A stretch of DNA of 64,000 nt from Sesamum alatum (lineage: Eukaryota > Streptophyta > Magnoliopsida > Lamiales > Pedaliaceae), in contig JACGWO010000006.1 of the NCBI GenBank assembly GCA_034509735.1, positions 9,253,001-9,317,000 of the forward strand, read 5' to 3'. The number at the start of each line of letters is the position of its first letter. Position 1 is the first letter of the stretch. Below, piece by piece: positions 11,713-22,537 of the stretch. The position numbers and the translations under genes were made by a program. Under the pieces are notes generated by a model. The model was not told the origin of the DNA. It searched no databases and saw nothing but the letters and a program-made list of their open reading frames with translations.

Positions 11713-12737
11713 AGTTTGGGTGTCAATTTACGGCGAAATGAATGGAAAATGATGATGTGTCAATTAGTTGCTTATTTGTCCGGTAAAATGAGACATGTGC
11801 GTGTCTTACATGGATATTATGTCTACTAGAATTCCTACGTAACAATTAGTGGAGGGAAAGAAGAGACACGCACAACTCACGTGCCTCTTCTTCAGTCAAA
11901 TTAGTCTTGGAAAAACATGACCACCCATTTCCCCCAATCTCCAGTCAAACCTAGCCCTAATTTCTCCCCATCCCTTCTACGATTGCAACGAAAGGCTTGG
12001 ATTGAGGCACAACCATGGTGGTTATGAGAGACCCAGAGTTGAATGCCCCCCCCTCCCAAATACTGTTAGTTTTTTCTGTATTTGTAGACCCACAAAGGTC
12101 GTGTTCTGTCAAACCATAAGTAATGGTCTTGAGGGGCCCGAACCTGGAAAAAGTTATTACTTTGCACCTTTAATATTGTATTCTTGTAAGTAGTGGTCCC
12201 TGAAGCTATTTTGTGTTTTTTGTTGGTTTCTGAAATGCATTTTTTATTTTTTATGTGGTCCCTGAAGCATGTTTTTTGTTTGTCTTTTTTTTTTTTGCTA
12301 CGAGTTGACATGGTGTTCTCCGGTTTTTGTGTTTTTTTCTTTATTTTACAGCAAAAAAAGTGGGTTTATAACAATGAGTATTCATTATGGGGATAATTTG
12401 ATAGAATCAAACTATGTGGGTGGGGGAGGGGGGCTACCTATAAGTTTCATCACACTGAGTTTAAGTGTGTTGGGCTTAGGGGTTGAATGAACTGGCCAAG
12501 TATGTCAGAATTGAAGGGGAAACAAATTATTTCATGAAAGATGAAAACATCTTCAAAAGTAGCACTACAAATAATGATCTACAAGAAATATTTGCTAAAT
12601 TATAGGATAATTTGGAGGTAGATATATACATAACTGGGCAAGTGGTAGGTGTAGAGGGTGATGGAAATGAGGAGGATATGTTACAGAGTAGTGTAAATAA
12701 TCATGAGTCATCTTCAGGTGGTGAAACTTTTGATGAT

Positions 12738-12821
12738 AATGATAGTGAATACGAATATAAGATGGAATCAGACAAAGATGAAGAGGAAGAAAGGACAAAT
12801 GATGAGTGGGAAGTGGAGGGA
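12738..12821 (+). repeat. 84-bp host duplication, left copy (flanks LTR fragment)
   Basis: Encodes part of the acidic linker of the transposase (SEYEYKMESDKDEEEERTND). An apparently identical copy is at 14792-14875, directly after the LTR end. The normal copia target duplication is 5 bp. Confidence 0.9.
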
Positions 12822-14791
12822 TAGGTGACCATGTAGCCAATCTTGGCAGGCGAATTGAACCTATGTCTGAATAATTTCAAGGATTTGATAAATTATTAAT
12901 GAATAAGAAGTGAAATTCATTTGGCATTTACTTTGTTTGTGTTCACTTTATCTGCTTTATACATATCTGTTCACTACACAAACAAAGCCCACGGACCGAA
13001 AACGTATTTCGGGGACTGGGACTACTCTTGGAGGTAGGTCCATGAAATCAGTCCCGCCAAATCAGTTCGAAAATCTCCAAGTCAAGGAATCTCGAAAATG
13101 GGTACCGAGATTCCCCTTGAGACTTGCACTAAGCATCTGCTGTCGTATTTCATCGACGGGTGACGAAGGTCGTCTAAGCAGTGTTAGTGGGTTAGCCTAC
13201 TAGGGAGCAGCTGACTAAGGTGACTCGCGTGAACCGTCTTACGGAGGACCTTGAGAAGGGTCGGCTAGGTATGACGTGTGTTCCCGGTTCCAACGGTACA
13301 GGTCAAGTCCTTTGACTTGAGGAACTGCTGAGTTTACCTGTATGTCAGGGTTGTATCTTAGATATGGTGAGAGATTGCCAAGAAGCACTTGAGTAGTCAT
13401 AAGCCATGTCTAATGAAGCTCCGGTGTACAGAGTGACAGTAGTTTCCAAGAAAGGATCTGTCTCCTGTCAAAAGGTATTGATAGTTGAGTCTCACAAATG
13501 TTCTGTGTCTTGTCCCTAAAATCTGTGGCCACAGTAACTGAACAGAAGGGAAGGTTTCCCTTGCGGCGTTTAGTAAAGGATAGACCGACACTTAGGTCCA
13601 AAATGGGTACCTGCATCTCCCGTGCCCTAGACCCTAAGTAGTGAGACCGTAGATGAAGAACAAGTGTACTGTTAGAGCCTAAATGTTCATCCCCATATAT
13701 TCACCTAGTCTCTGGTGCCATGGACCGTTGCTAGATGGCCACCCATGGTAACGGACGGATTCTAGGAATCCAACCAAGTCTAGCTGAAAGGTGAACCTAA
13801 AGAGTCACACACAATCCGCACACAATACAGTATTTAATTTGGAATTAAATATTTGGAGAAATGAAATAATTAAATTGGATTTAATCGGATCCTAATTTTC
13901 TTGGAAAGAATTAATTCTTTTTATTAGATAAAAGGGATTTATCTAATAAATTAGATTTATTTGAAAATTAATTTAATGGGCTTAGAATAAATATTTATAT
14001 TTATTATTGCCCTTGGAATATTTAAATAGGTTTTTAAATATTTGATTAAATTAAATTAATGGTTGCGATTAAAAGGGACAGATGGATGGCTAGGATTAAT
14101 TTGACTAGGTCAAAATACTACTTTGACTAGATCAAAATCCTAGTGAAATTAGTCTTCCTAGAGTTGGAGTTTGAAGAGGATTAAACTCCTCCTCTATATA
14201 TACTCCTAGCCTTTCACCTTTAGAGAGATGATGATTCTTTAACACACACACACACACTAGAACTCGTGTGCCTCTCCCTCTCTCTCGTCCGCCTCTCTCC
14301 TCTCTCTCCAAGAATTCTATCTTGTTCTTTTGTGTTAACAATTGAACAAAGGAGGATTAATCCCGTTAAATAATAACGTGTGATTGATCCGTCCTCTCCA
14401 ATAAAATACTTGTTCGTTCGCTAGCACGAAGTACAAGATACGTGGGCGGATTGCGTGTCACGAATTAGAGGATCTCACATACGAGATCTTGGAGCAAATC
14501 GGGGAACAACGCGAGTACCGGTTAGAAGAGGAAAACGACGAACCGGTAGGTCTCTTTTACGTTTTCGTCTTCTTTTTATTTTAGAAATCCTATGGCCTCC
14601 ATGATTGCTATGCATGCTTATTTTAATTCATGAGATACTCCGAACACCCGGGAATTTCAAGGGCACACCCCTTGAACGTGTTTTTATTTTATACGTATTA
14701 TGCATGTTCAAATTTTATAATTTAAATTTATACCGCGCTTCCGCACTCGCGCTATTCCCAGGACGATCCACACGCCTACCCAAGGCTTTCA
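12822..14791 (+). mobile_element. Family A copia LTR lacking its first 8 nt, between 84-bp duplications
   Basis: Matches the family A LTRs from TAGGTGACCATG to ...CAAGGCTTTCA; the expected leading TGTTAGAA is missing. It contains the shared palindrome (13718-13748), a TATA box (CTATATATACTC near 14196), the (AC)n/TC-rich start region and the GGGACGATCC-type U5 end. No internal element sequence remains. It interrupts the transposase gene and is flanked by an 84-bp direct duplication of that gene rather than a 5-bp one. Confidence 0.85.
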
Positions 14792-14875
14792 AATGATAGT
14801 GAATACGAATATAAGATGGAATCAGACAAAGATGAAGAGGAAGAAAGGACAAATGATGAGTGGGAAGTGGAGGGA
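14792..14875 (+). repeat. 84-bp host duplication, right copy
   Basis: Repeats 12738-12821 with no difference I can see, then continues into the transposase sequence (gatttagttgaaatg). The lack of divergence suggests it arose with the LTR insertion and is not old. Confidence 0.9.
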
Positions 14876-16517
14876 GATTTAGTTGAAATGTTGTGAAAAA
14901 GGCAAATGATGAAAGGGGCAGGGTTCTGGATATAGATAGGGAAGGGGCCAGGGTATCAGATGCTCATGGTAAGGATTGGTCTGGGGATGAGAATTCGGTT
15001 TAGAGTGAAGATGAATTTAACTCAAACAAGGGTCTAATGCAGATGAACCAAATAAAGTAACTTTCCCAGTATTCAATCCTCCCCTCATTTTTGATCCACA
15101 GTTTGAGTTGGGGATGATATTCAGTACTAAAGATGAATTCAAAACTGCAGTGCAATCTCATGCCATCGAAACTAAAAGAAACATCAAGTTTACAAAGAAT
15201 GACAGAAAGTATGTCCATGCTAAATGTTTTAATAAAGAATTCATTTGGAGATCACATGCTTGTCAATTGAAAGGTGAAACTACCTTTCAGATTAGGGATT
15301 ACGTTCCTAATCACTCCTGTAATATCTCCTTTAATGTGAGAAATTTGAGTTCTAGATGATTGTCCAAGAGATACTTTCACAAGTTCAAAACTGATCCTAA
15401 AAGGGGGTTAAGGTTTTTAGAGTTGGTGGAGTTGAAGAGACTGGGTGTAACATTTCAAGAAACCAAAGTTTTAGGGCAAAAACACTTGCATTGTTGATGC
15501 TTGAGGTAGTCCTACTGCACAATATTCATTGTTATGGGATTATGCAAAAGAAATCAAAAGAACTAATCCTGGATTAACAGTTATATTGGACACTGAAGGC
15601 AAAAATCAATTTGACTGATTTTATTTATGTCTGTATACAGTTAAAATGGACTTCTTGGCTGGGTATAGACCTGTTATATGTGTGGATGGGTGTCACTTGA
15701 AGGGACCACATGGAGGAGTGCTTTTATCTGCTGTTGGAGTTGAACCTAACAATAATTTCTTCCCAATTTTCTATGTTGTGGTTATGAGAGAGAACAGAGA
15801 GACTTGGGACTGGTTTTTAAGTTTATTGAAAATGGATTTATGATTAAAGATTATTCTACTTGGGCATTCATGTCAGATAAACAAAAGGGGCTTGTGGGTG
15901 CATTGCAACAACTATTTCCTAATCAGAGCACATATTTTGTGTTAGGCATTTGCATTCCAACTTTAAAACTTTTGGGTTTAAAGATTTGGCATTCAAAAAT
16001 GGGTTGTGGAAGGCTGCAAGAGCAACAACGATTAACCAGTTTAACCAGAGGATGCAAGAATTAAACGATTTGGATGGGGGTGTTTTTGCTTGGTTTAATG
16101 ACAAGCCTCCAAAAGAACGGTCAAGATCATATTTTTCTACTTTTTCTAGATGTAATATTCTTTTGAACAATGCTTGTGAATGCTTTAATAGCAACATACT
16201 TGAAGCAAGAGACAAACCCATCTTGTCAATGCTTGACTGGTTGATGGAGTACTTGATGCAAAGACTTCAACAAAAGGCATTGTGCCCCAAAATTCAAAAG
16301 ATAACTGACAAGAATATTGAGAAGCTTGGAGACTGTATTCCAATAAAATCTGATGAAATGCATTACAGATTTCTTGCTATGATGGCAATCAATACAGTGT
16401 TGACTTAGAGAAACATACTTGTGGGTGTAGAAAATGGGATTTGAATAGGATATCATGTAAGCATGTTGTGTGTGCCATTTTTTGTAATGGGTGGGACATG
16501 GAAAAATACACACACCT

Positions 16518-18503
16518 TGTTAGAATAGGTGACCATGTAAGCCAATTTTGGCAGGAATATGTAACCTATGTCCAGACAATTTCAGGTGTTTGATAAATCA
16601 TTAATGAATAAAGAAGTGAATTTCATTTGGCATCACTTTGTTTGTGTTCACTTATATTTGTTTTTTCCATATCTGTTCACTACGCAAACAAAGCCCACGG
16701 ACTGAGAATCAATTTCGGGGACTGGGACTACGCTTGGAGGTAGGTCCATGGAATCAGTCTTCCCGAATCAGTCCGGAAATCTCCAAGTCAAGGAATCCCG
16801 AAAATGGGTACCGGGATTCCATTTGAGACTTGCACTAAGCACCTGCTGTCGTGTTTCATCGACGGGTGACGAGGGTCGTCTAAGCAGTGTTAGTGGGTTC
16901 GCATGCTAGGACGCAGCTGACTGAGGTGACTCGCGGGAACCATCTTACGGAGGACCTTGAGTATGGTCAGCAAGGTATGACGTGTATTCCCGGTTCCAAC
17001 GGTACAGGCCAAGTCCTTTGACTTGAGGAATTGCTCAGTTTACCTGTACGTTAGGGCTGTATCTTAGATATGGTGAGAGATTGCCAGAATCCTCTTTGGT
17101 AGTCATAAGCCATGTCTAGTACAGTTCTGGTGTACAAAGTGACTGTAGTTTCCAAGAAAGGATCTGTCTCCTGCCAATAGGTATTGACAGTTGAGTCTCA
17201 TGTATGCTCTGTGTCTTGTCCCTAAAATCTGTGGCCACAGTAACTGAACAGAAGGGAAGGATTCCCTTGCGGCGTTTAGTGAGGACAGACCGACACTTAG
17301 GTCCAAAATGGGTACCTGCATTATCCGTGCCCTAGACTCTAAGTGATGAGACCGAAGACAGAAGGACAAGTGTACTGTTAGAGCCTAAATGTTCATCCCT
17401 GAATATTTCACCTAGTCTCTAGTGCCATGGACCGTTGCTAGATGGCCACCCATGGTAACGGAAGGATTCTAGGAATCCGACCAAGTCTAGCTGAAAGGTG
17501 AACCTAAAGAGTCACACACTATCCACACACATTTAGATATTTAATTAGGAATTAAATATTGGAGTGAAGGAATGATTAAATTGGATTTAATCGGGTCCTT
17601 TATTTTTCTTGGAGAAATAATTCCTTCTATTAGATATAAGGAATTAAATTGATAAATTAGATTTATCAAAGGATTTATTTAATGGGCTTAAATAATATTT
17701 ATATTTATTTTAGCCTCTTGGAAATATTTAAATAGGTTTTAAATATTCCATTAAATTAAATTAAATCAACGGTTGAGATCAATGGGAGAGATGGATGGCT
17801 AGGATTGTTTTGACTAGGTCAAAACACTACTTTGACTAGGACTTTGACTAGGTCAAAATCCTAGTCAAAATAGAGTTCTTGAAAGAGGAGTTTAAAGAGG
17901 ATTAGACTCCTCTTCTATATAAACCCCTAGCATCCTACAAGTTGTAGGATGATGAAACTCCAACACACACACTACAACACACACACACGGATTCTCTCTC
18001 CCTCTCTCTCGTCCGATTCTCTCTCCCTCTCCAAGAAATATTTTCTTGGTTCTTTTTGTTCTTGGAACATTAAGAACTTGATGAATCAATACCATTAATC
18101 AATAATGTGTTATTGATTCATCCACTCCAAAAACATAAACTTGTTCGTTGCTAGCACGACGTGCAAGATACGTGGGTGGATCGTGTGTCACGATTTAGAG
18201 GGTCTCAAAGACGAGATCTTGGTGCAAAACGGGGAACAACGCTTGTAGCCGTTGAAGACGAAAATGACAACGGGTAGGTCTCGTTTTAATTTTTCGTCCT
18301 CTCTTTAATTTCCAACCCTATGGCCTCCATGATTTATTTTGTGTTATTCGTTCATGAGATACACCGAACGCCCGGGAAATTTCAAAGGCACACCCTTTGA
18401 AACGTGTTTTAATTTAAAAGCATGTTTAAATTCCATATTTCATTTTTATTATACCGCGCTTCCGCATTCGCGCTTTTCCCGGGACGATCCACAATTTCTT
18501 TAA
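16518..18503 (+). mobile_element. Family A solo LTR in the transposase gene (TSD CACCT)
   Basis: 1986 bp, starting TGTTAGAATAGG and ending TTTCTTTAA (family end TTTCTTTCA, terminal dinucleotide mutated). CACCT flanks it at 16513-16517 and 18504-18508. It lies just after the SWIM finger codons. It has the shared palindrome at 17425-17455 and a TATA box (CTATATAAAC near 17916). A single LTR with an intact target duplication means the rest was removed by LTR-LTR recombination. Confidence 0.92.
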
Positions 18504-18789
18504 CACCTGTGCTACAGGTACTTGTAGGCCTATCAACATGCTATCATCCCAATCAATGGAAGAAATGAATGGAAGAAGAGTGATTTCAACCCACCACTCC
18601 CACAAAAATCTGTCAAGAGAGTTGGCAGACATGCAAAGGGTAGAAGACGTGAAGCTGTTCTGAAAAAGAGGAAAGGAAAGCCTGGTCCAATAATGAGGGA
18701 AGGATCATCCAAAATAAAGAGGCAACAAACCACTGTCAAGTGTGGTAAGTGTGGTTTGCAAGGACACAATGCCAGGGGGTGTTAGACCA

Positions 18790-19380
18790 AAGAAGCAACC
18801 ACTAATCCCCAGATGCAAGCAACTAGGTAAAATATTGTATTTTTTCCTTTTTTTTATCATCTAACATCTAATATCTAACAAGGTTTGTATTGAAAATCAG
18901 GTTCCTTCAAAGGGCAAACAGATTATGCAAGAACCTAAAAAAGCCAATTGAAAGGCCACAAAAACTGCAGGTATTACATCTTCTTGCATGCTACTGTTTT
19001 TTGGACACGAAAACCAAAATACTGTTGTCTAACAGGTTAGAAGAAAAGGCAAGGAACTCATGCAATAAGTGCAAATGCAGAGAAGAACAAGAAGTGTAAG
19101 TATTTACTTAATATATATGAGTATCTTTAATGGAATTCTTATGACTGTTTTGTCCTCTGTAGGGACATATTGGAGGTATAGAATCAGTGATTGGAAACCC
19201 TCAAAAACAATGTTCCAATAGTTTGAACAATGTCAAAAATGAGTGAAGATCAAGGAGTCTGCTCCATTTGTTGATGGTCACACATGCACAAGGTCATCAC
19301 AAGATGAAGGGAGTTCAGGATCAACCCCGTCAATAGTTAAAGGAGGAAAAAAAATGTGACTATGTATATTGCATCTCATC
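18790..19380 (+). other. Probable 3' exons and introns of the MULE transposase gene
   Basis: Short stretches with splice-like borders follow the zinc knuckle: exon-like sequence to 18827 then GTAAAATATT; 18899-18969 then GTATTACATC; an acceptor CTAACAG before 19035 and a donor GTAAGTATT at about 19096; acceptor CCTCTGTAG near 19162. Two exon-like pieces share the phrase KGKxxMQ, suggesting exon duplication. Stops are present. The following 19380-19870 is a T-rich spacer between the convergent genes with nothing else recognisable. Confidence 0.4.
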
Positions 19381-19877
19381 ATGTACTTATTGTTTGTTTG
19401 CTGCAACTGTAAGAAATTGCATAAGTATTAGATGTATTTTGGTAGGGCAAAACTTCGTATTTTTGGCTGGAACTGTATGCTAATCTAGTACATTGATGCT
19501 CTAGTTTGGTTATATTTTGCAGAATATGCACTAGTTGGTAATTGATTTTCTGGGTTGTTATGGGTAAAGCAGGTGCCCTGTTTTTTGCAGAATATTGTTA
19601 TGTTTGGCCCTATTTTTTTTTTTTTTGCTTTATTTTTCTCTACAAGAATTTTTTTCAATACAACCAGATGGTATAAAAATAATCTTTAAACTAAAAGAAA
19701 CAAAACTGATTGAAAATGACCTTTTAAACATAGCCATAATTGAGTACAACATTGGTGGATCACAACTCCTCTATCAAACCAGAACAACTAGTTTTCATTT
19801 TCTACAACTCTTCTTCATTTCAAAAAACAGAAGAAAAAAATTGTGTGCAACTAGTTTCCATTTTCTACAACTCCTCT

Positions 19878-20282
19878 TCATTCAGCAAATTCCGCCTCAA
19901 CCCTCTTTTGCTTTTCAATTTCAGCTCCAAGACGTGAACATTTTGTAAGCAAGCCCGGGATTATAGCCTTGCCCGAGCACACATAGGTGGATCTTCCCAA
20001 GCAAAAAATCCACAACCTTCTCTCTACACGGAAAATTTGTAGATGGACATTTTTTTAGAAAAAATTGAAGAACGAGAAAACCGACAAGAAGGTGAGATAA
20101 AGGAGAAAAAACGAGTAGAATACCTTGTAATCTTGACACGAATGGAACCCCCTATCTAGATTTTCATTAGTCCACGATGTTCTCACCATGGCTCTCTTTC
20201 CACAGTAGCAAAATAGTGAACCTGCATTGGCAGACATGATGGTGAAGATGTTTGAGGGGGGTGGAAGGATGCAAAATGACAT
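19878..20282 (-). pseudogene. GRF-type zinc-finger protein gene carried by the MULE (one frameshift)
   Basis: Exon 1 (20282 or 20237 down to 20124) encodes MSANAGSLFCYCGKRAM then VRTSWTNENLDRGFHSC, the first half of a GRF zinc finger. A 100-bp intron with GT (20123-20122) and AG (20025-20024) ends in phase 0. Exon 2 (20023-19878) continues REGCGFFAWEDPPMCARAR, completing the CxC...C...C ligand set, then after a +1 shift near 19967 a coiled-coil-like IIPGLL...LGAEIEKQKR tail to a TGA at 19880-19878. GRF fingers bind single-stranded nucleic acid in proteins such as APE2 and TOP3A; small plant GRF proteins are numerous and poorly understood. The gene sits inside the TIRs, reads inward from the right TIR and converges on the transposase. 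A captured host gene or a true accessory gene are both possible. Confidence 0.75.
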
Positions 20283-20474
20283 TAAATATGCTTTTTTGGC
20301 TTTTGTTAGTTGACTTAGGTGTTTGGGAGGGAAAAACTAACATTTTTCCCTCCAAAAATTGCCACCTCAAGTGCCACATCATATGTTAATGCCACATGGG
20401 ATAAAAATTCCCCAGGATTTTCAACGTGTGAGGTGCACATGCTATTTCACGGGCAAAAAAGCAGAATCCGCGAC

Positions 20475-20587
20475 CTGTGTACTTAATTGAAGCAATTGTG
20501 GAAGATAATGTATAAAATTGAAAATTGACATAATTAGTGTACCAAAATTGAACTCAAGCCAAGTTAATGGACTAAAAGAAATTCCCC
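20475..20587 (-). repeat. Right terminal inverted repeat of the MULE
   Basis: Inverted partner of 11600-11712. Its distance to the GRF start codon (about 200-240 bp) leaves room for a TIR-driven promoter for that gene. Confidence 0.9.
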
Positions 20588-21640
20588 TATTTTCTCTTCC
20601 GAAAATTAAGAGAAATTCGTGCTCTCTCCCTCCTAGGAGATCAACAGTGAAAATCTTCCAAAACTCTCCTATCTTATGTTCTTCTTAGTTTAGAACCAAG
20701 TCAAGAACATAGGAGATCGAAACACACTAATACATAGTGTTGTTTTGACCCCTTCTTCCGCGATCTCGGACTTGCTAGCACCTAGAATAAATAATTAGTG
20801 GTTTGATTCATTAATTAATTAGAAGATGTGTTTGTCTAATTAATGGATTGGATTCATTAATTAGACCTGGGCTACAAATAATTCGTTGGGCTTAATTAAT
20901 TAAGTTGATTTAGACCCATTTAATTAATTAAGTGTATTTGGGCTTGTGATTATTTAATTGGATTAAATATTCACTTGAGTTTTTTTGGGGTATTTTATTT
21001 AATCAAATTAAGTAATATGAAAAACAGAATTAGTTATTAGGCTCAATTTAATTTGTTGGACAAATTAATCTAGCTCGGTCCAAATACACAAGCCCTAGCC
21101 CATGTTGACCTTGTCTAGGTCAAAGATGAACTTATCCGTGGTAAATGAGTGCTAAAAATCGGATTTTTGATGAGAGTTGGAGGAGGCTTGGTAAGTTAGT
21201 GGAGATATGGAAATTACCTAGAAGACTTGGTCTTCCTTCCACTTCTCCTAACTTCATTCCAACTTCTACACTACATCTTGGCCGATTTTCTCTTCCAAAA
21301 ATTAAGAGAAAATTCGTGCTCTCTCTCCCACCTAAGAAATTAGCAGTGAAAATCTTCCAAAACTCTCATCTCTTATGTTCTTCTTGGTTTAGAACCAAGT
21401 CAAGAACAAAGGAGATCAAAACACATTTATTCATAATGTTGTTTTGATCCGTTTTCCACGATCTTAGACTTGCTAGCATGAGGACAAGATCTAGGCTTTA
21501 CGGTGTACTCTAGAAGCATTTAGGCAGTCTCTACATTGAGGCTTTGCATGGATCTACGTATATTGCCGGTTCGAGGAGAAAACGAAGAGGTAATTCTTAT
21601 TTACATTCATAATCTTGTTTTTCCTTTTGATTCATTTATT

Positions 21641-22537
21641 ATTCGAAAGAAACTGCGGGGTATAATTTCCCTCTAAGCAAAAGATCTTTGTATGAAGAAA
21701 CACAGTGTTCTTGGAAAAAGGCTTTCCATCCAACGCGATGAGAGACTACTTGAGGAATCAAGTAAGGTACCTCAACGGGATATAATTATTGTCTGTGCCT
21801 ACAGTTCCCACTGATGATGTTCCAGTCCTCTGTAGGTCAGCTAGAGTACTCCAACCAATTAATAGGTATGGGTTTCTGGGCCTGACCAGAGTTTGGATAA
21901 CGATCAAAAGACGTACGGAGAGGTAATGTCGGACATCGACTCGGATGAGTGGCTTGAGCCCATGAAATCCGAAATGGACTTAATGGGTTCAAACTAGGTT
22001 TGGACCTTGGTAGATCAACCCAAGGGTGCCAAGCCCGTCCGGTGTAAATTTGTTTACAAATGTAAGCTTAGAGCTGACAGGGAGATGACAACTTTCAAGG
22101 CTAGGCTTGTGCAAAAGGTTACACTAGGCGACCTAGAGTCAACTTTGAGGAAACCTACTCGGCCGTAGCAATGGCCAAGTCCATTCGGATACTGCTTGCC
22201 ATAGTAGTAGAGTATAACTATGAGATATGGTAAATGGACATGAAAACGGGTTTCCTTAACAATTTTATTGAGGAAGAGATCTATCTATATGGATCAGGCA
22301 AAAAGTTTCACATCTATTGGAGAAGTGCAGAAGGGCTTCTATCTCCAAAGGTCTATCTATGGTCTCAAACAAGCTTCTCAAATCTGGAACATACATTTTG
22401 ATGAAGTCATTCAGTACGTTGTCCAGTGCATTAGACCTGGCGTGCCTTCGCGTTGAGCATAACGAGACGATATTAGCTGTGTGCTAGAGAAGCACACTGG
22501 AGTGCAGTCAAGACCATACTTAAGGTGAAAAGGACTA
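21641..22537 (+). pseudogene. Copia D, right part: reverse transcriptase, broken off
   Basis: Resumes D's pol with QKIFV...NTVFLEKGF-like sequence, then the connection region (MSDIDSDEWLEPMKSEMD) and RT (MAKSIRILLAI, IYGLKQASQIWNIHF). It contains stops, frameshifts and an internal deletion that removes the YVDD active site: after FDEVIQ the text jumps to VVQCIRPGVPS. It ends at KTILKVKRTM, inside the start of RNase H, exactly where the LTR of element C begins (22538). Confidence 0.8.

Larger units (their letters stand above)
12374..18785 (+). pseudogene. mudrA-type MULE transposase, broken and interrupted by two LTRs
   Basis: From the ATG at 12374 the protein starts with an IHYGDN-type N-terminal domain, followed by an acidic linker (12612-12820). 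After the first LTR it continues with the DNA-binding region (15108-15357, KFTKNDRKYVHAKC). The DDE core follows (VICVDGCHLKGPHGGVLL near 15670-15730, first catalytic D in VDG), then WKAARATTINQF and CECFNSNILEARDKP. Next is a SWIM zinc finger (CGCRKWDLNRISCKHVV, about 16421-16475), split from the C-terminus by the second LTR, then a CCHC knuckle (CGKCGLQGHNARGC, 18741-18782). Lesions include a stop near 12604, TGA at 15358, frameshifts between 15480 and 15640 and near 15840 and 15945, and a stop after the knuckle. The domain order is that of Mutator transposases, which cut and paste their element in the nucleus. Confidence 0.88.
11600..20587 (+). mobile_element. Mutator-like element (MULE) with long TIRs and two convergent genes
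   Basis: Terminal inverted repeats of about 110 bp start GGGATATTTTTTGG at the left and GGGGAATTTCTTTTAG at the right (reverse-complemented). The 9-bp target duplication TATTTTCTC (11591-11599, 20588-20596) is perfect. Without the two nested LTRs the element is about 5 kb. It carries a mudrA-type transposase gene reading rightward and a GRF zinc-finger gene reading leftward from the other TIR, the same convergent plan as mudrA/mudrB of MuDR. The 660-bp stretch before the transposase ATG is T-rich and holds a repeated GTGGTCCCTGAAGC motif (near 12192 and 12255). Both genes carry lesions, so it is not autonomous as assembled. Confidence 0.9.
10400..21478 (+). repeat. Three tandem copies of a ~695-bp unit within LTR D-prime (MULE inserted in copy 2)
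   Basis: Copy 1 is about 10400-11110. Copy 2 is 11111-11599 continued at 20588-20785 after the MULE. Copy 3 is about 20786-21478. Each runs from the attaattagaagatgg/ggtttgtctaattaatgg block, through GTCTTCCTTCCACTTCTCC, to CAAGTCAAGAACATAGGAGATC and CGGACTTGCTAGCA. The three copies are diverged by many substitutions, so the triplication is old. The repeated part lies toward the transcribed side of the LTR. Confidence 0.8.
8764..21640 (+). mobile_element. Solo LTR 'D-prime' (copia family), 3' end lost, hosting the MULE
   Basis: It starts TGTTAGAATAGG like the other copia LTRs here and contains the shared 31-bp palindrome (9697-9727) followed by the 'aagtctagc...gtgaatctaaa.agtcacacac' block. 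It is expanded by a tandem triplication (about 10400-21478, MULE removed). The U5 end seen in related LTRs (GGGACGATCC...) is missing: near 21640 the sequence passes into copia pol, about 60 codons downstream of where pol stopped at 8763. One deletion probably removed the LTR end and that pol segment. The stretch 10075-10400 has no counterpart in the sibling LTRs. Confidence 0.7.

Noticed and set aside
12738..14875. 84-bp repeats as an ordinary target site duplication
   Set aside because: Copia integrase makes 5-bp duplications, as all other LTRs in this window show.
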